A stretch of DNA of 64,000 nt from assembly GCF_021379005.1 (NCBI RefSeq), contig NZ_CP075171.1:1364001-1428000 (forward strand), read 5' to 3'. This DNA is from Leptodesmis sichuanensis A121. Its GTDB lineage: Bacteria > Cyanobacteriota > Cyanobacteriia > Leptolyngbyales > Leptolyngbyaceae. The position numbers and the translations under genes were made by a program. Each line of letters opens with the position of its first letter. The stretch's first letter is position 1. This document shows, piece after piece, positions 9,718-18,367 of the stretch. The notes beneath the pieces are model-generated. The model did not search any database and was not told where the DNA came from. It worked only from the letters and a program-made list of their open reading frames with translations.

Positions 9718-10431
9718 TCAGGCAATGCGACCGTAACGGGCGATCGCCGCAAACGTCGGATCGGCTTGATTCATCAACCAGGCCCACATCTGATCGCCAT
9801 AGCAAAAATGCCACCACTCTCCTGGATGGCGTTGAAATCCCGCCTGAGTCATTACCCAATTTAATAACTCTCGATGAGCATGATAGGTCTGCTCTGGCCC
9901 ATTTTTACTGGTAGCAAAATGATTGGGATAGGAACGAGGTGATAACTCGTCGATCGGTGATCCCATATCCACCACCTGCCCTGTTGCATCTACCAGGGTG
10001 ATATCCACGGCTCCACCCGTACTGTGAGGGGGGGGGTGGGCGGGATTCGGATCGGGTAATGCCCAAAACTCATACACCAGTTCCAGAATTGCGGCTCGCT
10101 CCGGCTCCGTTAACTCCGATTCTGTTAATCCCTTTTGTTGCAGTACCTCGGCAAAAGTGTGATCCACCATAAATTGCTGCACAGCCAACGGACGGTAAGC
10201 ATCAAAAATTTGAATCTTCCAGCCCGAATGCGATTTCTGTAGCTGAGACTGAGCGTTTAACAACCGCTCCAGCACCCCCTGTCTGACGTAGAACGGAGAT
10301 TTATTATCGTAAGGTGCCCCCAGGTTTTCATAGGGATGGGGACGGACAAAGGTAAAAGGGTCAGGGGGAATTGCAACCAGAGGTTCACCACATTCCTGGA
10401 TAGGAACCAGCTTGTAGGGCTTGAGGGGCAT
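9718..10431 (-). CDS. D-alanyl-D-alanine dipeptidase (VanX/DdpX type, M15D)
   Basis: A 237-residue zinc dipeptidase of the VanX/DdpX family, which cleaves D-Ala-D-Ala. The catalytic pieces are present in order: IFDAYRPLAVQQ (the YRP arginine), HSTGGAVDITLVD (SxGxAxD zinc motif with its His and Asp), and PGEWWHFCYG (ExxWH with catalytic Glu and third zinc ligand His). Length matches the family. No signal peptide is seen, so it is likely cytosolic and used for cell-wall dipeptide recycling; there is no vancomycin-resistance context (no VanH or VanA). It lies 80 bases downstream of the FtsX-like gene on the same strand. Confidence 0.93.
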   Translation of the reverse strand: MPLKPYKLVPIQECGEPLVAIPPDPFTFVRPHPYENLGAPYDNKSPFYVRQGVLERLLNAQSQLQKSHSGWKIQIFDAYRPLAVQQFMVDHTFAEVLQQKGLTESELTEPERAAILELVYEFWALPDPNPAHPPPHSTGGAVDITLVDATGQVVDMGSPIDELSPRSYPNHFATSKNGPEQTYHAHRELLNWVMTQAGFQRHPGEWWHFCYGDQMWAWLMNQADPTFAAIARYGRIA

Positions 10432-10511
10432 CAGGTGGAGTGGAGGGTGAGGGGTAGATAGTGGATGCAGTGTGCGAGGCCAGCAGGAGCGGTAGGGAAA
10501 GTCTCTGGTAT

Positions 10512-11429
10512 TTAGCGGAGAGCAATCCGCCGAACAGCGAATAGGCTACCCAGAACCCCGACGGAACTGCCAAAGGTCAGCAGAATGAAGGGCAGCAAAA
10601 ACAACTGCAGTGAATTCAGTTGCAGCCCATTGGTGAGGAACTGAAAGAATTCTGGCTGCTGGGCCAGGAGATGGTTAAGGAATTGCTGCAAGCTGAGCAA
10701 AAAAGCCCAGGCGATCGCAGACCCAGCCAATCCAAAAAAAACTCCTTGCAGAATAAAGGGTAAGTAAATCCAGCTTGTTTTGGCTCCCACCAACTGCATC
10801 ACTTCAATTTCTCGGCGACGGGCCAGGACAATTAATCGAATAGTGGTGGTAATCACGGCGATCGCGGTAGCGGTCAGTAACCCAATCACCAGCAGACTGA
10901 TCCAGCTTAAGCCTCGATTGAGTTGAGCGACTCGTTGAACGGCTTCATCTACGTACTGAACATCTTCCACCCCCTTAATTCGGGACAATTTTTCCGCTAA
11001 CACGGGAACGCCTGCCGAAGATCGGGCTTTCACTTTCAACTCATCGACCAGAGGATTGCCTTCTAACTGCCTGGTCGCTCCATTAATTTCAGATAACCCC
11101 AATTCCTGCACTAAATTAGCCCATGCTTCCTCTTTGGGAATAGCCTGTACGGTTTCGACTTCTGGCATTGCTGCGACGATCGGTTTCAAATCATTCGCCT
11201 GAAATCCGGTACTGAGATAAACCGAGACTTCCAACTGGCTACCAAACCGTTGCAGCAATCCCTCCAGTTGCCAGGAGGCTTGCAAACTAATGCCAAACAA
11301 CAAGAGTAATACGGCTACCGTACTGACCGCCGCCCAATTCATCCAACCGCCCCGTCGCAGTCCCAGCAAGGTTTCTCGCAGTAGGTAATTTGTCTTCGTC
11401 AAAAACTGAAACACAGCCCACACCTTCAA
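10512..11429 (-). CDS. FtsX-like ABC transporter permease
   Basis: A 305-residue protein with FtsX topology: one membrane span at about 31-52, a periplasmic domain at about 55-175 (with VETVQAIPKEEAWANL and GVEDVQYVDEAVQR, typical of FtsX extracellular domains), then three spans in the C-terminal FtsX permease domain (TTIRLIVLARRREIEVMQLVGA signature). FtsX with FtsE normally activates peptidoglycan hydrolases at division; here no ftsE is adjacent, as is usual in cyanobacteria. It shares a strand with the RodZ-like gene upstream (49-base gap) and the dipeptidase downstream, so the three may form a cell-wall transcription unit. Confidence 0.9.
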   Translation of the reverse strand: MKVWAVFQFLTKTNYLLRETLLGLRRGGWMNWAAVSTVAVLLLLFGISLQASWQLEGLLQRFGSQLEVSVYLSTGFQANDLKPIVAAMPEVETVQAIPKEEAWANLVQELGLSEINGATRQLEGNPLVDELKVKARSSAGVPVLAEKLSRIKGVEDVQYVDEAVQRVAQLNRGLSWISLLVIGLLTATAIAVITTTIRLIVLARRREIEVMQLVGAKTSWIYLPFILQGVFFGLAGSAIAWAFLLSLQQFLNHLLAQQPEFFQFLTNGLQLNSLQLFLLPFILLTFGSSVGVLGSLFAVRRIALR

Positions 11430-11478
11430 TGTTGTGGTTCACGTTAGACAAAGATTCGGCGATCGTCAAGTCCAGTTT

Positions 11479-12333
11479 TTATTGGGCTTCAGTCTGGCTA
11501 GTTTTCTGAGCAGGTGGGCAGGTTGCATCAACGACTTCCCCAACTTTACCCAGAGGTTTGGCATCCCCTTGATTGCAAGATAAAATGACGGCTCCAGCGT
11601 TCCCTGCTGTAATCACCAATTTTTTCCGAGCCTGCCAGGTTCGTTGTTCCCCCTGATCTAAAGTGCCTTCAAAAGCCGTTTTGCCATCGGCTATTACCTG
11701 TAGCCAGGATCGATCAGTCAGGCTAACCTCGGCCTTTACCAAGCTAGTTGTTCCGGTTCCTGCCTTAGTGGAGGAACTAGAGCTAGAGTGGGCAGGTTTT
11801 TTAGCCGTGGCTGTAGGGATCTCTGATTGAGCAGCGGTTGTTGGAGAGGGAGGAGCAGCAGGTCGTCTCAAGGCACTGAAGATACCTAGCGCGATCGCCC
11901 CAATTAGCACCACGGCTCCTACCCCAGCTAATAACAACGGACGGGAGGAAGAAATGGGCGGTTCTGGCCTTGCAGCGGATCTAGCAGCCTCGTAACTTGC
12001 AGGTTGAGCCTCTTGACTTAGCTCACCAGGCTCATCAGCCTCTGTTGGCGGCGGAACAACAGATTCAACCGGAAAAGCATCGGCAATTTCTATACCATCT
12101 AACCCTAAAGCATCGGCATAACGCCGAATGAAGCCACGAATGTAGACAGGTTCAGGGAGTTGTTCAAGCTGCAAGGAATCTAGCGCTCGCAGCAGCCTCA
12201 AAGGAATATAGGTCTGGTTGGCTATTTTCTCCAGCGAGATGCTCTTTTGCTCACGCTGGTAAGACAAATACTCCGCGATTTGCCTCAACTGCTCAACCTG
12301 AGTTGCATCTAACCCCTTCATCGACGTTCCCAT
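11479..12333 (-). CDS. RodZ-like helix-turn-helix membrane protein
   Basis: A 284-residue protein with the RodZ layout: an N-terminal HTH domain at about 10-75 (QLRQIAEYLSYQREQKSISLEKIANQTYIP and YIRGFIRRYADALGLD), a Pro/Ser linker, one membrane span near 133-153 (LLLAGVGAVVLIGAIALGIF), a Ser/Thr-rich linker, and a C-terminal DUF4115-like beta domain (VSLTDRSWLQVIADGKTAFEGTL). RodZ proteins anchor MreB and shape the cell; a role here is inferred. Two ATGs at 12333 and 12318 are possible starts. The gene is immediately upstream of the FtsX-like gene on the same strand. Confidence 0.85.
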   Translation of the reverse strand: MGTSMKGLDATQVEQLRQIAEYLSYQREQKSISLEKIANQTYIPLRLLRALDSLQLEQLPEPVYIRGFIRRYADALGLDGIEIADAFPVESVVPPPTEADEPGELSQEAQPASYEAARSAARPEPPISSSRPLLLAGVGAVVLIGAIALGIFSALRRPAAPPSPTTAAQSEIPTATAKKPAHSSSSSSTKAGTGTTSLVKAEVSLTDRSWLQVIADGKTAFEGTLDQGEQRTWQARKKLVITAGNAGAVILSCNQGDAKPLGKVGEVVDATCPPAQKTSQTEAQ

Positions 12334-12490
12334 GATTCTGTAGACCTGCCACTACTGTTCTCAAACGGTTATGAAAGTAACCCTAAAGCTACCAACAAAT
12401 GGTCATCTGAGCAAACCTGTTAGCCGTGAGTATCATAGGGAATCGGTTGAAGAGATGTAAAGCACAGTGAAGTTTTAGACTCAGCTTGAT

Positions 12491-13105
12491 TTAGCGCAGA
12501 AAGCTGCTAATTAACCAGAGGGCAAGGAATGTTACCGTACTGGCAAAGGCATCGATGGTTACGCGGGTACTGACCAGGGTATTTTCTAGTAAACTAAACA
12601 GTCCTCCACCAAGCAATAAACCCACGATCAACCCCGCAAACCCCAGAAGAACAGCCCGTCCCAGCTTTTGCTCCTTACGGTAGAGAAAATAGAACGCTGA
12701 GCCAACCCCTACAATCAGGCCAAGTTGCACAGCCGTGGGTACAAAGATTACCAAAGCTGCTAATCCTGCAAAAACTCCCGCTGGCAGCAAAATGTCCATA
12801 CGAGATGGGGTATCGATCAATCGCTGTAGCCATTGTGGAGAGCGACTGGTTACGGTCTGAACAGGGCTGGGAGATGGCTCAACCACTCGTTCAGGAAAGC
12901 GAATTCCCTCGGGCACTTTAATCTTGCCCTCTTGCCGCATTCGCAATCGATCCATCAGCACCGCATCATAGGCGGCTTCAATTTTCTTAACCTGCTCAGC
13001 ATCACCATTAAATTCAGCACATAAGCGATTGCGAGCCGCCTGAATTTCATCAAAGCTTGAGTCTTCTGTAACCCCAAGCTGGTCGTATGGGTTTTGCTCA
13101 CTCAT
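12491..13105 (-). CDS. CPP1-like J-domain membrane protein
   Basis: A 204-residue protein of the CPP1-like (DUF3353) family. It starts with a degenerate J-like domain, MSEQNPYDQLGVTEDSSFDEI through AYDAVLMDRLRMRQEGKI, lacking an HPD motif, followed by a short linker and three or four hydrophobic spans from about residue 105 to the end. In plants the homologue CPP1 is a holdase for protochlorophyllide oxidoreductase in chlorophyll synthesis; the same role here is inference from family. The strand is the same as the RodZ-like gene, with a 157-base gap, so separate transcription is likely. Confidence 0.87.
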   Translation of the reverse strand: MSEQNPYDQLGVTEDSSFDEIQAARNRLCAEFNGDAEQVKKIEAAYDAVLMDRLRMRQEGKIKVPEGIRFPERVVEPSPSPVQTVTSRSPQWLQRLIDTPSRMDILLPAGVFAGLAALVIFVPTAVQLGLIVGVGSAFYFLYRKEQKLGRAVLLGFAGLIVGLLLGGGLFSLLENTLVSTRVTIDAFASTVTFLALWLISSFLR

Positions 13106-13671
13106 ACTGTTACTCTACCTTTTCTCCCCTTACATTAGAGCCTATCTGAAAAACAATAACAGTTACCAATGAGAATCTTCAAAAGGGATGGCGGCGATCG
13201 TGCCCCTCACTGAACTTCATAAGTAATTTACAGAAATTCGTCAGAATTTCCCAAAGCATGATTCAATAGATAGGATTTGCATCATCAGGGGACAGATGCG
13301 GCTTCTGAGTATCGTAGAGGATCGGTAATTCATGTCCCCTTTATGAAGATGTTGACTAAGAAAGTGTGTTTCCCTTGCTCTTTTTCCGGAAAATCCGAAA
13401 CGTTTAGAGCACCTTGTAAAAAGCTAGGGCATACTAGCGAATGTACTATGTAGTTTGCACATCGGGACGACTTGGATTTAGCTGACATAGGCTAAGTGCT
13501 TTGCTCCTGAGCGGTTGTGAGTTTATTTAAATTCAGTTCGCCATCAGGAATTGTTTAGAATGTGTGATGCACATCTAGACCACAGGCTTAGGGCTGGGCC
13601 AGTGCCCATGTCTGCTGCCAACCTGATTTTCTCCAAACCTAAACTTTATTCGCCCTCAAAAACGTAAGGTT
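13106..13671. other. Long intergenic region upstream of response regulator
   Basis: This 566-base stretch separates two divergent genes. I find no RNA gene, riboswitch or open frame worth calling. AT-rich segments near 13240-13280 and 13510-13560 could carry promoters. The length may reflect a long 5' leader for the response regulator, but no structured motif is recognisable by eye. Confidence 0.4.
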
Positions 13672-14400
13672 ATGGCTATGGCACCTGCCAAGATTCTCGT
13701 AGTTGACGATGATCCTGCAATTCGCAACCTAATTTCCCGCTTTCTCACCCGGCAGGACTACCAGATGGAGGCTGCTGAAGATGGTAAGACTGCGATGTCA
13801 ATGTTTGAGCAATTTAATCCCGATCTGGTGATCCTGGATGTCAATTTGCCAGATGCTAACGGTTACAACCTCTGCCAAGAGATGCAAAGTCGCACTGGGG
13901 TTTTTGTATTGATGCTGACCAGTCGGACAGATGAAGCCGACAAAATTCGCGGATTTAGCCAGGGGGCAGACGACTACATCACCAAACCTTTCAGCTTGGG
14001 GGAATTGGGAGTTCGGGTAGGGGCAATTCTCAAACGGCAACGCACCGTTACAACGGGTGAACAACAATGCCTGACGTTTGAAAAGCTGGTGATTGATCCA
14101 GTCCGGCGAGAGGTGAAGCTGAATGGAGAATTAATTCCCCTGACGGCCTTAGAATTCGACCTTTTGTATTTTCTGGCCAAGAATCCGGGGCGAGTCTGGC
14201 GGCGGGCGGAGTTAATCCAGGAAGTATGGGACTACGAATATGTAGGCGATCAACGGGTGGTTGATGTTCACATTGGTCAGATTCGCAAGAAGATTGAAAT
14301 TGACACCAGCCAGCCAGCCCTGATTCAAACCGTGCGTGGGGTGGGATACAAGTTTGAGGCTCCAAGTGAAGGAACGGAAGGGGAACCCGCTTCAACTTGA
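13672..14400 (+). CDS. OmpR-family response regulator
   Basis: A 242-residue two-component transcription factor. The receiver domain (about 7-120) has the acidic pair Asp12-Asp13 (ILVVDDDP), phosphoacceptor Asp56 (DLVILDVNLPD), the LMLTSRTD switch threonine/serine region and the ADDYITKPF lysine. The winged-helix DNA-binding domain (about 140-235) ends RKKIEIDTSQPALIQTVRGVGYKFE. Starts at 13672 and 13678 are both possible (MAMAP or MAP). It converges with a hybrid kinase on the other strand, but an end-to-end arrangement is no proof that they are partners. Target genes are unknown. Confidence 0.94.
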   Translation: MAMAPAKILVVDDDPAIRNLISRFLTRQDYQMEAAEDGKTAMSMFEQFNPDLVILDVNLPDANGYNLCQEMQSRTGVFVLMLTSRTDEADKIRGFSQGADDYITKPFSLGELGVRVGAILKRQRTVTTGEQQCLTFEKLVIDPVRREVKLNGELIPLTALEFDLLYFLAKNPGRVWRRAELIQEVWDYEYVGDQRVVDVHIGQIRKKIEIDTSQPALIQTVRGVGYKFEAPSEGTEGEPAST

Positions 14401-14417
14401 CCTTAGATCACCAACCA

Positions 14418-14528
14418 CTTGTTCTGACTTCGCTGAAGCATGGGGTAAAGAAAGCCTAACCGCTTGGCTCAGTTCTGGGTATGGCATGACTCTTGTTCTG
14501 ACTTCGCTGAAGCATGGGGTAAAGAAAG
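14418..14528. repeat. Direct repeat of 37 bp at the end of the kinase gene
   Basis: The same 37-base sequence (starting CTTGTTCTGACTTCG and ending GGTAAAGAAAG) occurs at 14418-14454 and 14492-14528, 74 bases apart and identical. The second copy lies inside the last codons of the kinase gene on the minus strand; the first lies just beyond its stop. This looks like a local duplication of the 3' end of the kinase gene into the convergent intergenic gap. Confidence 0.85.
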
Positions 14529-16214
14529 GGTAAAGCAACTGCCTTTTCCTAACTCAGAGGTAACGGTGATCGTTCCCTCATGAAGTTGCGCGAGTTTTTG
14601 CGCGAGTGCCAGCCCCAATCCTGTTCCTTGATATTTTCTATCCAGTCCGCTTTCAAGCTGTTGAAAGGGCTGAAATAGCAGGCTGAGATCAGTTTCAGCA
14701 ATGCCAATGCCAGTATCACTAACGGTGAATTGCACGTGCTGATTTGCATACTGAACAGATAAAGCGATCGCGCCAGATTCAGTAAATTTGACCGCATTGG
14801 ACAACAGATTCACCAGGATTTGTCTGAGCCGTCGGCGATCGCCAACACAAGTATCCACATCAGGAGACAGGTTGATAGAAACCTGCAATCCCTTATTTTC
14901 TGCGTGTTCTCGAATAAATTCCACGCTGGATTGACAAAGTTCGGCAATCTGGATCAGTTCCAGTTGCAAGTCTTCCCGGCCAGCTTCAATTTTGGACAGG
15001 TCTAACAGGTCGTTAATCAATTCCAGTAGGTGTTCTCCACTGGTGTGAATGTTTTTGAGGTATTGTTCCTGTTTTTCATTCAAAGAACCAAAAACCTGCT
15101 GTAGCAAAACACTGGAAAATCCCAGAATACTGGTTAAAGGAGTTCGCAATTCATGGCTCATATTAGCCAGAAATTCGCTTTTGGCCCGATTCGCTGCATC
15201 CGACAGGTGTTTCTCTCGTTCCAGATCCTGAGTCCGTTGATGCACGATCGCTTCCAGGCGTTCATAACTCTGAGCATTGTAAAGGGCGATCGCGCACTGA
15301 TCGGCTACCGCCTTGACCATCGCCACTTCATCCTCAGTCCACACCCGAGCGCGATCGCACTGCTGTAAACAGACTCCTCCCAGATAGTCGGCTTGGTAGA
15401 TCAGGGAAGTCATCAAGAACGCTCGCACCTGAAATTGTTGTGCTATCTGTTGCACAACCAGGGGGTGGTGGTTATCAATCTGATTCAGGCAGATTTGAAT
15501 TCCTTGCGAAAGTTGATTGACGTAATACTCAAACAAGCCGCACTGAATACCAATCATGTCTTCCCGATTAAGAATTTGGTGGCTGCTATAACGGCAGGCC
15601 ATGCGGCCAGAGTTATCAGGTAAAAAAATCAGACAGCGATCGACGTTCAATACTTCATGCAAGCTGTCTGCTGTCGTTTGCAATACTTCGTCGAGTGCTA
15701 ACGTACCGCTGATCGCCTGAACAATCCGGCTGACCATCACTTCCCGCGCAGCCTGTTGTTGAATTTGCAGCATCGCGGCTTTCTGCTGACGGCGCAGTTC
15801 AAACTCCCGTAGCGATCGCTCAAGAGACATGGGCAACCGAGCCAGCCGATCCTTCAACACATAATCCGTAATTCCCGCTTTAATACACTCTACCGCGGCT
15901 TCTTCACCCAGCGTCCCTGTAACCAAAATCAAAGGAATATCCAATTGCAATTGCTGAATACCCTCTAATACCTGATAGGCCGTTGCCCCGATTAAGCGAA
16001 AATCAGAGAGAACCGCATCCCATTTTTCTGTTTGCAGCAAGTCCAGGCAATCCTGAACGGTTTCTGTGACTTGACAGGTATATTGAACTCCTGCTTCTTC
16101 CAGAACCAACTGAATTAGCTCTGCATCTTCTGCAACATCCTCCACAATTAGGAGCCGCAGGTGCCCTGCAGGAGATGTCTCCGGTACAAAGGATACTTGG
16201 GGGCTACCAGACAT
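14469..16214 (-). CDS. Hybrid receiver-GAF-histidine kinase
   Basis: A 581-residue sensor kinase. Order: N-terminal receiver (about 18-135, LRLLIVEDVAEDAEL, phosphoacceptor Asp in LSDFRL, lysine in YVLKDRL), a short coiled coil, a GAF domain (about 165-320, starting ISGTLALDEVLQTTADSLHEVL), then HisKA with His354 in FLANMSHELRTPL and a HATPase domain with N box LVNLLSNAVKFT and G boxes DTGIGIAET and GTGLGLALA. No membrane segment, so it is cytosolic. The GAF domain has no cysteine pattern that I can firmly call bilin-binding. The last codons overlap a locally duplicated 37-bp sequence, so the C-terminal tail may differ from orthologues. Confidence 0.93.
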   Translation of the reverse strand: MSGSPQVSFVPETSPAGHLRLLIVEDVAEDAELIQLVLEEAGVQYTCQVTETVQDCLDLLQTEKWDAVLSDFRLIGATAYQVLEGIQQLQLDIPLILVTGTLGEEAAVECIKAGITDYVLKDRLARLPMSLERSLREFELRRQQKAAMLQIQQQAAREVMVSRIVQAISGTLALDEVLQTTADSLHEVLNVDRCLIFLPDNSGRMACRYSSHQILNREDMIGIQCGLFEYYVNQLSQGIQICLNQIDNHHPLVVQQIAQQFQVRAFLMTSLIYQADYLGGVCLQQCDRARVWTEDEVAMVKAVADQCAIALYNAQSYERLEAIVHQRTQDLEREKHLSDAANRAKSEFLANMSHELRTPLTSILGFSSVLLQQVFGSLNEKQEQYLKNIHTSGEHLLELINDLLDLSKIEAGREDLQLELIQIAELCQSSVEFIREHAENKGLQVSINLSPDVDTCVGDRRRLRQILVNLLSNAVKFTESGAIALSVQYANQHVQFTVSDTGIGIAETDLSLLFQPFQQLESGLDRKYQGTGLGLALAQKLAQLHEGTITVTSELGKGSCFTLSLPHASAKSEQESCHTQN

Positions 16215-16552
16215 AAGAAAAAATCAGTGATTAAGACAGCGAACTTATTCAAGAGAGCATCCAGTGCGTACCGACCTTGTGAGTCATATCAGGAAACTGG
16301 GGAAAATCGACTTGACTTCACGATATTATTGACTCCTAAATCGTAGCAAGCATTTAAATCTGAATCTTCTTGAGAAGAGGTAATTATTTCATGAATAGAT
16401 GCAGGAAGTTAAGGAACTCTTTTCAGGATTTTTCATCTCTAAGGGATTAGTCATGCTCCTGCTTCACCGCCAAACCCCAACCCGTAAGGAACGTTAACTG
16501 TTAGTGTTTAGGTGTTAGCTGGTAAAGTTCCCTAATTTCTAAACCTAAACCC
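16215..16552. other. Intergenic region between divergent genes
   Basis: A 338-base stretch carrying the promoters of the kinase (minus) and the ABC1 kinase (plus). I see no RNA gene or repeat. No strong ribosome site precedes the ATG at 16553. Confidence 0.4.
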
Positions 16553-18205
16553 ATGTTTCTTCGCATTGTTCAAACCAGTTCCCGCCAACGAGAGATTGCC
16601 GAAGTTGTACTCCGGAACGGGTGGGGCTATATGCGACGGCTGTTGAGTGGAGCGAAAGCAGAAGAACCAAAATTGCCGCCTCCTGCTGTGCTTCGCAACA
16701 TTCTGATTGATCTGGGGCCAGTGTATGTGAAGTTGGGACAGTTACTCAGTACTCGTCCAGATTTGCTCCCTGCTGAATACATTAACGAACTCACCGCACT
16801 GCAGGCAGAGGTACCTGCCGTTCCCTGGGAAGAAGTGGAAGTGGTGATCCGGCAACAAATTCATAGTCCTCTGGAGGAAGTCTTTAAGGCCATCAATCCT
16901 CAACCAGTGGCCGCCGGGTCGATCGCCCAAACCCATCGCGCAACTTTGATTGATGGTCGGGAAGTGGCTCTGAAAGTGCAGCGACCGGGAATTGAAGTCA
17001 CGATCGAACAGGATATTTCCCTGATTACCAGTCTGGCAGATGTAGTTTCTCTAACGCGGGTAGGGCAATACTACGATTTAAAGTCCCTTGCTAATGAGTT
17101 TGCTGGTGCGTTGCGGGGAGAACTGGATTTTTCTCGGGAAGCGGAAGCGACGGATCAATTACGACGCAATCTATCCGGCAGCCGCTGGTTTAAACCCGAT
17201 CGCCTGGTAATTCCCGAAATTTACTGGGATCTAACAACTGAAAAACTGCTGGTCATGGAGTGGCTGGATGGGGAACCGCTGTTAACTGCCAACTTTACTG
17301 GGGGTGATTCAGGAATTGGGGTCAAGGCCGAAAAACAGGCAATTGTTAGCCTGTTGATCCGTGCTTTTTTTCAGCAGATTTATATCGATGGCTTCTTCCA
17401 TGCCGATCCCCATCCTGGCAACCTGTTTTACCTCAAAGACGGACGAATCGCTTTACTGGATTGCGGCATGATTGGCCGACTGGATCCCCGCACGCAGCAG
17501 GTGTTGACGGAAATGCTGTTGGCGATGGTGAACCTGGATGCACAACGCTGTGCCCAACTCACCCTGCAATTAGCTGAATCCATACAGCCCGTTAATTTAG
17601 CCCGGTTAGAAGCGGAGTACGATCGCCTATTACGACGGTACTACAGCCTCAGTCTGTCTCAGATCAACTTCAGCCAGTTGTTTTACGAAGTGCTGCAACG
17701 GGCGCGAGAAAACGGCCTGCGAGTCCCCGGAAATATGGGACTGTATGCCAAGACTCTGGCTAACCTGGAAGGGGTGGCTCGCACACTGGATCCAGAGTTC
17801 AATCTACCAAATCAGATCAAACCCTTAATGACTGATCTGTTTCAACGGCAATTGCTCGGTGAAGCGCCCCTGCCTGCTTTGTTAAGAACGGCGCTGGATC
17901 TAAAAAGCCTGGGCCTCCAATCTCCTCGCCAGATTGAATTGTTGCTCGATCGTGTCACTTCAGAAAGCTTGCAATGGAAACTCAGTTTGCGAGAATTGGA
18001 AGGTTTACGTCGTAGCCTGGATGATTCGGCCAACCGACTGTCTTTCAGTATTGTCGTCGGTTCTATGATCATGGGTGCTGCGTTTATTTTGACGAACGAT
18101 CGTACATCCAGCCTATTCTGGGTCAGCATTACCCTGTTCTTCTCCGCTAGCTTTTTAGGACTCTGGCTGATCGTTAGTGTGCTGCGATCGGGGCGGTTGA
18201 AGTAA
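16553..18205 (+). CDS. ABC1/AarF/UbiB-family atypical kinase
   Basis: A 550-residue atypical protein-kinase-like protein. The family signatures are PVYVKLGQLLSTRPDLLP (KxGQ motif), AAGSIAQTHRATL with the Ala-rich nucleotide loop, ALKVQRPGIE (lysine), FHADPHPGNLFY and the metal-binding LLDCGMIG. Two hydrophobic spans lie at the C-terminus (about 500-520 and 525-545). In bacteria UbiB supports quinone synthesis; in cyanobacteria and plastids ABC1K proteins act in plastoquinone and tocopherol metabolism and thylakoid homeostasis, which is the likely setting here. It is followed by a good intrinsic terminator and appears monocistronic. Confidence 0.94.
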   Translation: MFLRIVQTSSRQREIAEVVLRNGWGYMRRLLSGAKAEEPKLPPPAVLRNILIDLGPVYVKLGQLLSTRPDLLPAEYINELTALQAEVPAVPWEEVEVVIRQQIHSPLEEVFKAINPQPVAAGSIAQTHRATLIDGREVALKVQRPGIEVTIEQDISLITSLADVVSLTRVGQYYDLKSLANEFAGALRGELDFSREAEATDQLRRNLSGSRWFKPDRLVIPEIYWDLTTEKLLVMEWLDGEPLLTANFTGGDSGIGVKAEKQAIVSLLIRAFFQQIYIDGFFHADPHPGNLFYLKDGRIALLDCGMIGRLDPRTQQVLTEMLLAMVNLDAQRCAQLTLQLAESIQPVNLARLEAEYDRLLRRYYSLSLSQINFSQLFYEVLQRARENGLRVPGNMGLYAKTLANLEGVARTLDPEFNLPNQIKPLMTDLFQRQLLGEAPLPALLRTALDLKSLGLQSPRQIELLLDRVTSESLQWKLSLRELEGLRRSLDDSANRLSFSIVVGSMIMGAAFILTNDRTSSLFWVSITLFFSASFLGLWLIVSVLRSGRLK

Positions 18206-18247
18206 CCAACCCGATGAGCTATCGAATGTTTGCGTTTGCAAGAAAAA

Positions 18248-18271
18248 AGGGGGCCGAACTCCCCCTCTTTT
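18248..18271 (+). terminator. Intrinsic terminator after ABC1 kinase
   Basis: AGGGGG (18248-18253), a seven-base loop and CCCCCT (18261-18266) form a perfect 6-bp stem preceded by an A tract and followed by CTTTT. It lies 43 bases after the kinase stop and could work in both orientations. Confidence 0.8.
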
Positions 18272-18300
18272 GCTCAGGCATTAGTCTGTTTCGATCTCAA

Positions 18301-18367
18301 CCAAGTCCCACTAGAGAACGGTCGTTTTCCTGTCAGAGAAACGCCGGTTCTGGACTTGGACAAGGTT
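18301..18367 (+). repeat. Structured dispersed repeat, copy A
   Basis: A 67-base sequence with outer arms CCAAGTCC and GGACTTGG and an inner CGTTT/AAACG pair. It is about 78 percent identical by hand alignment (52 of 67, one gap) to 22577-22642. It abuts the stop codon of the DUF1517 gene. It may be a mobile palindrome or an RNA element; function unknown. Confidence 0.7.
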
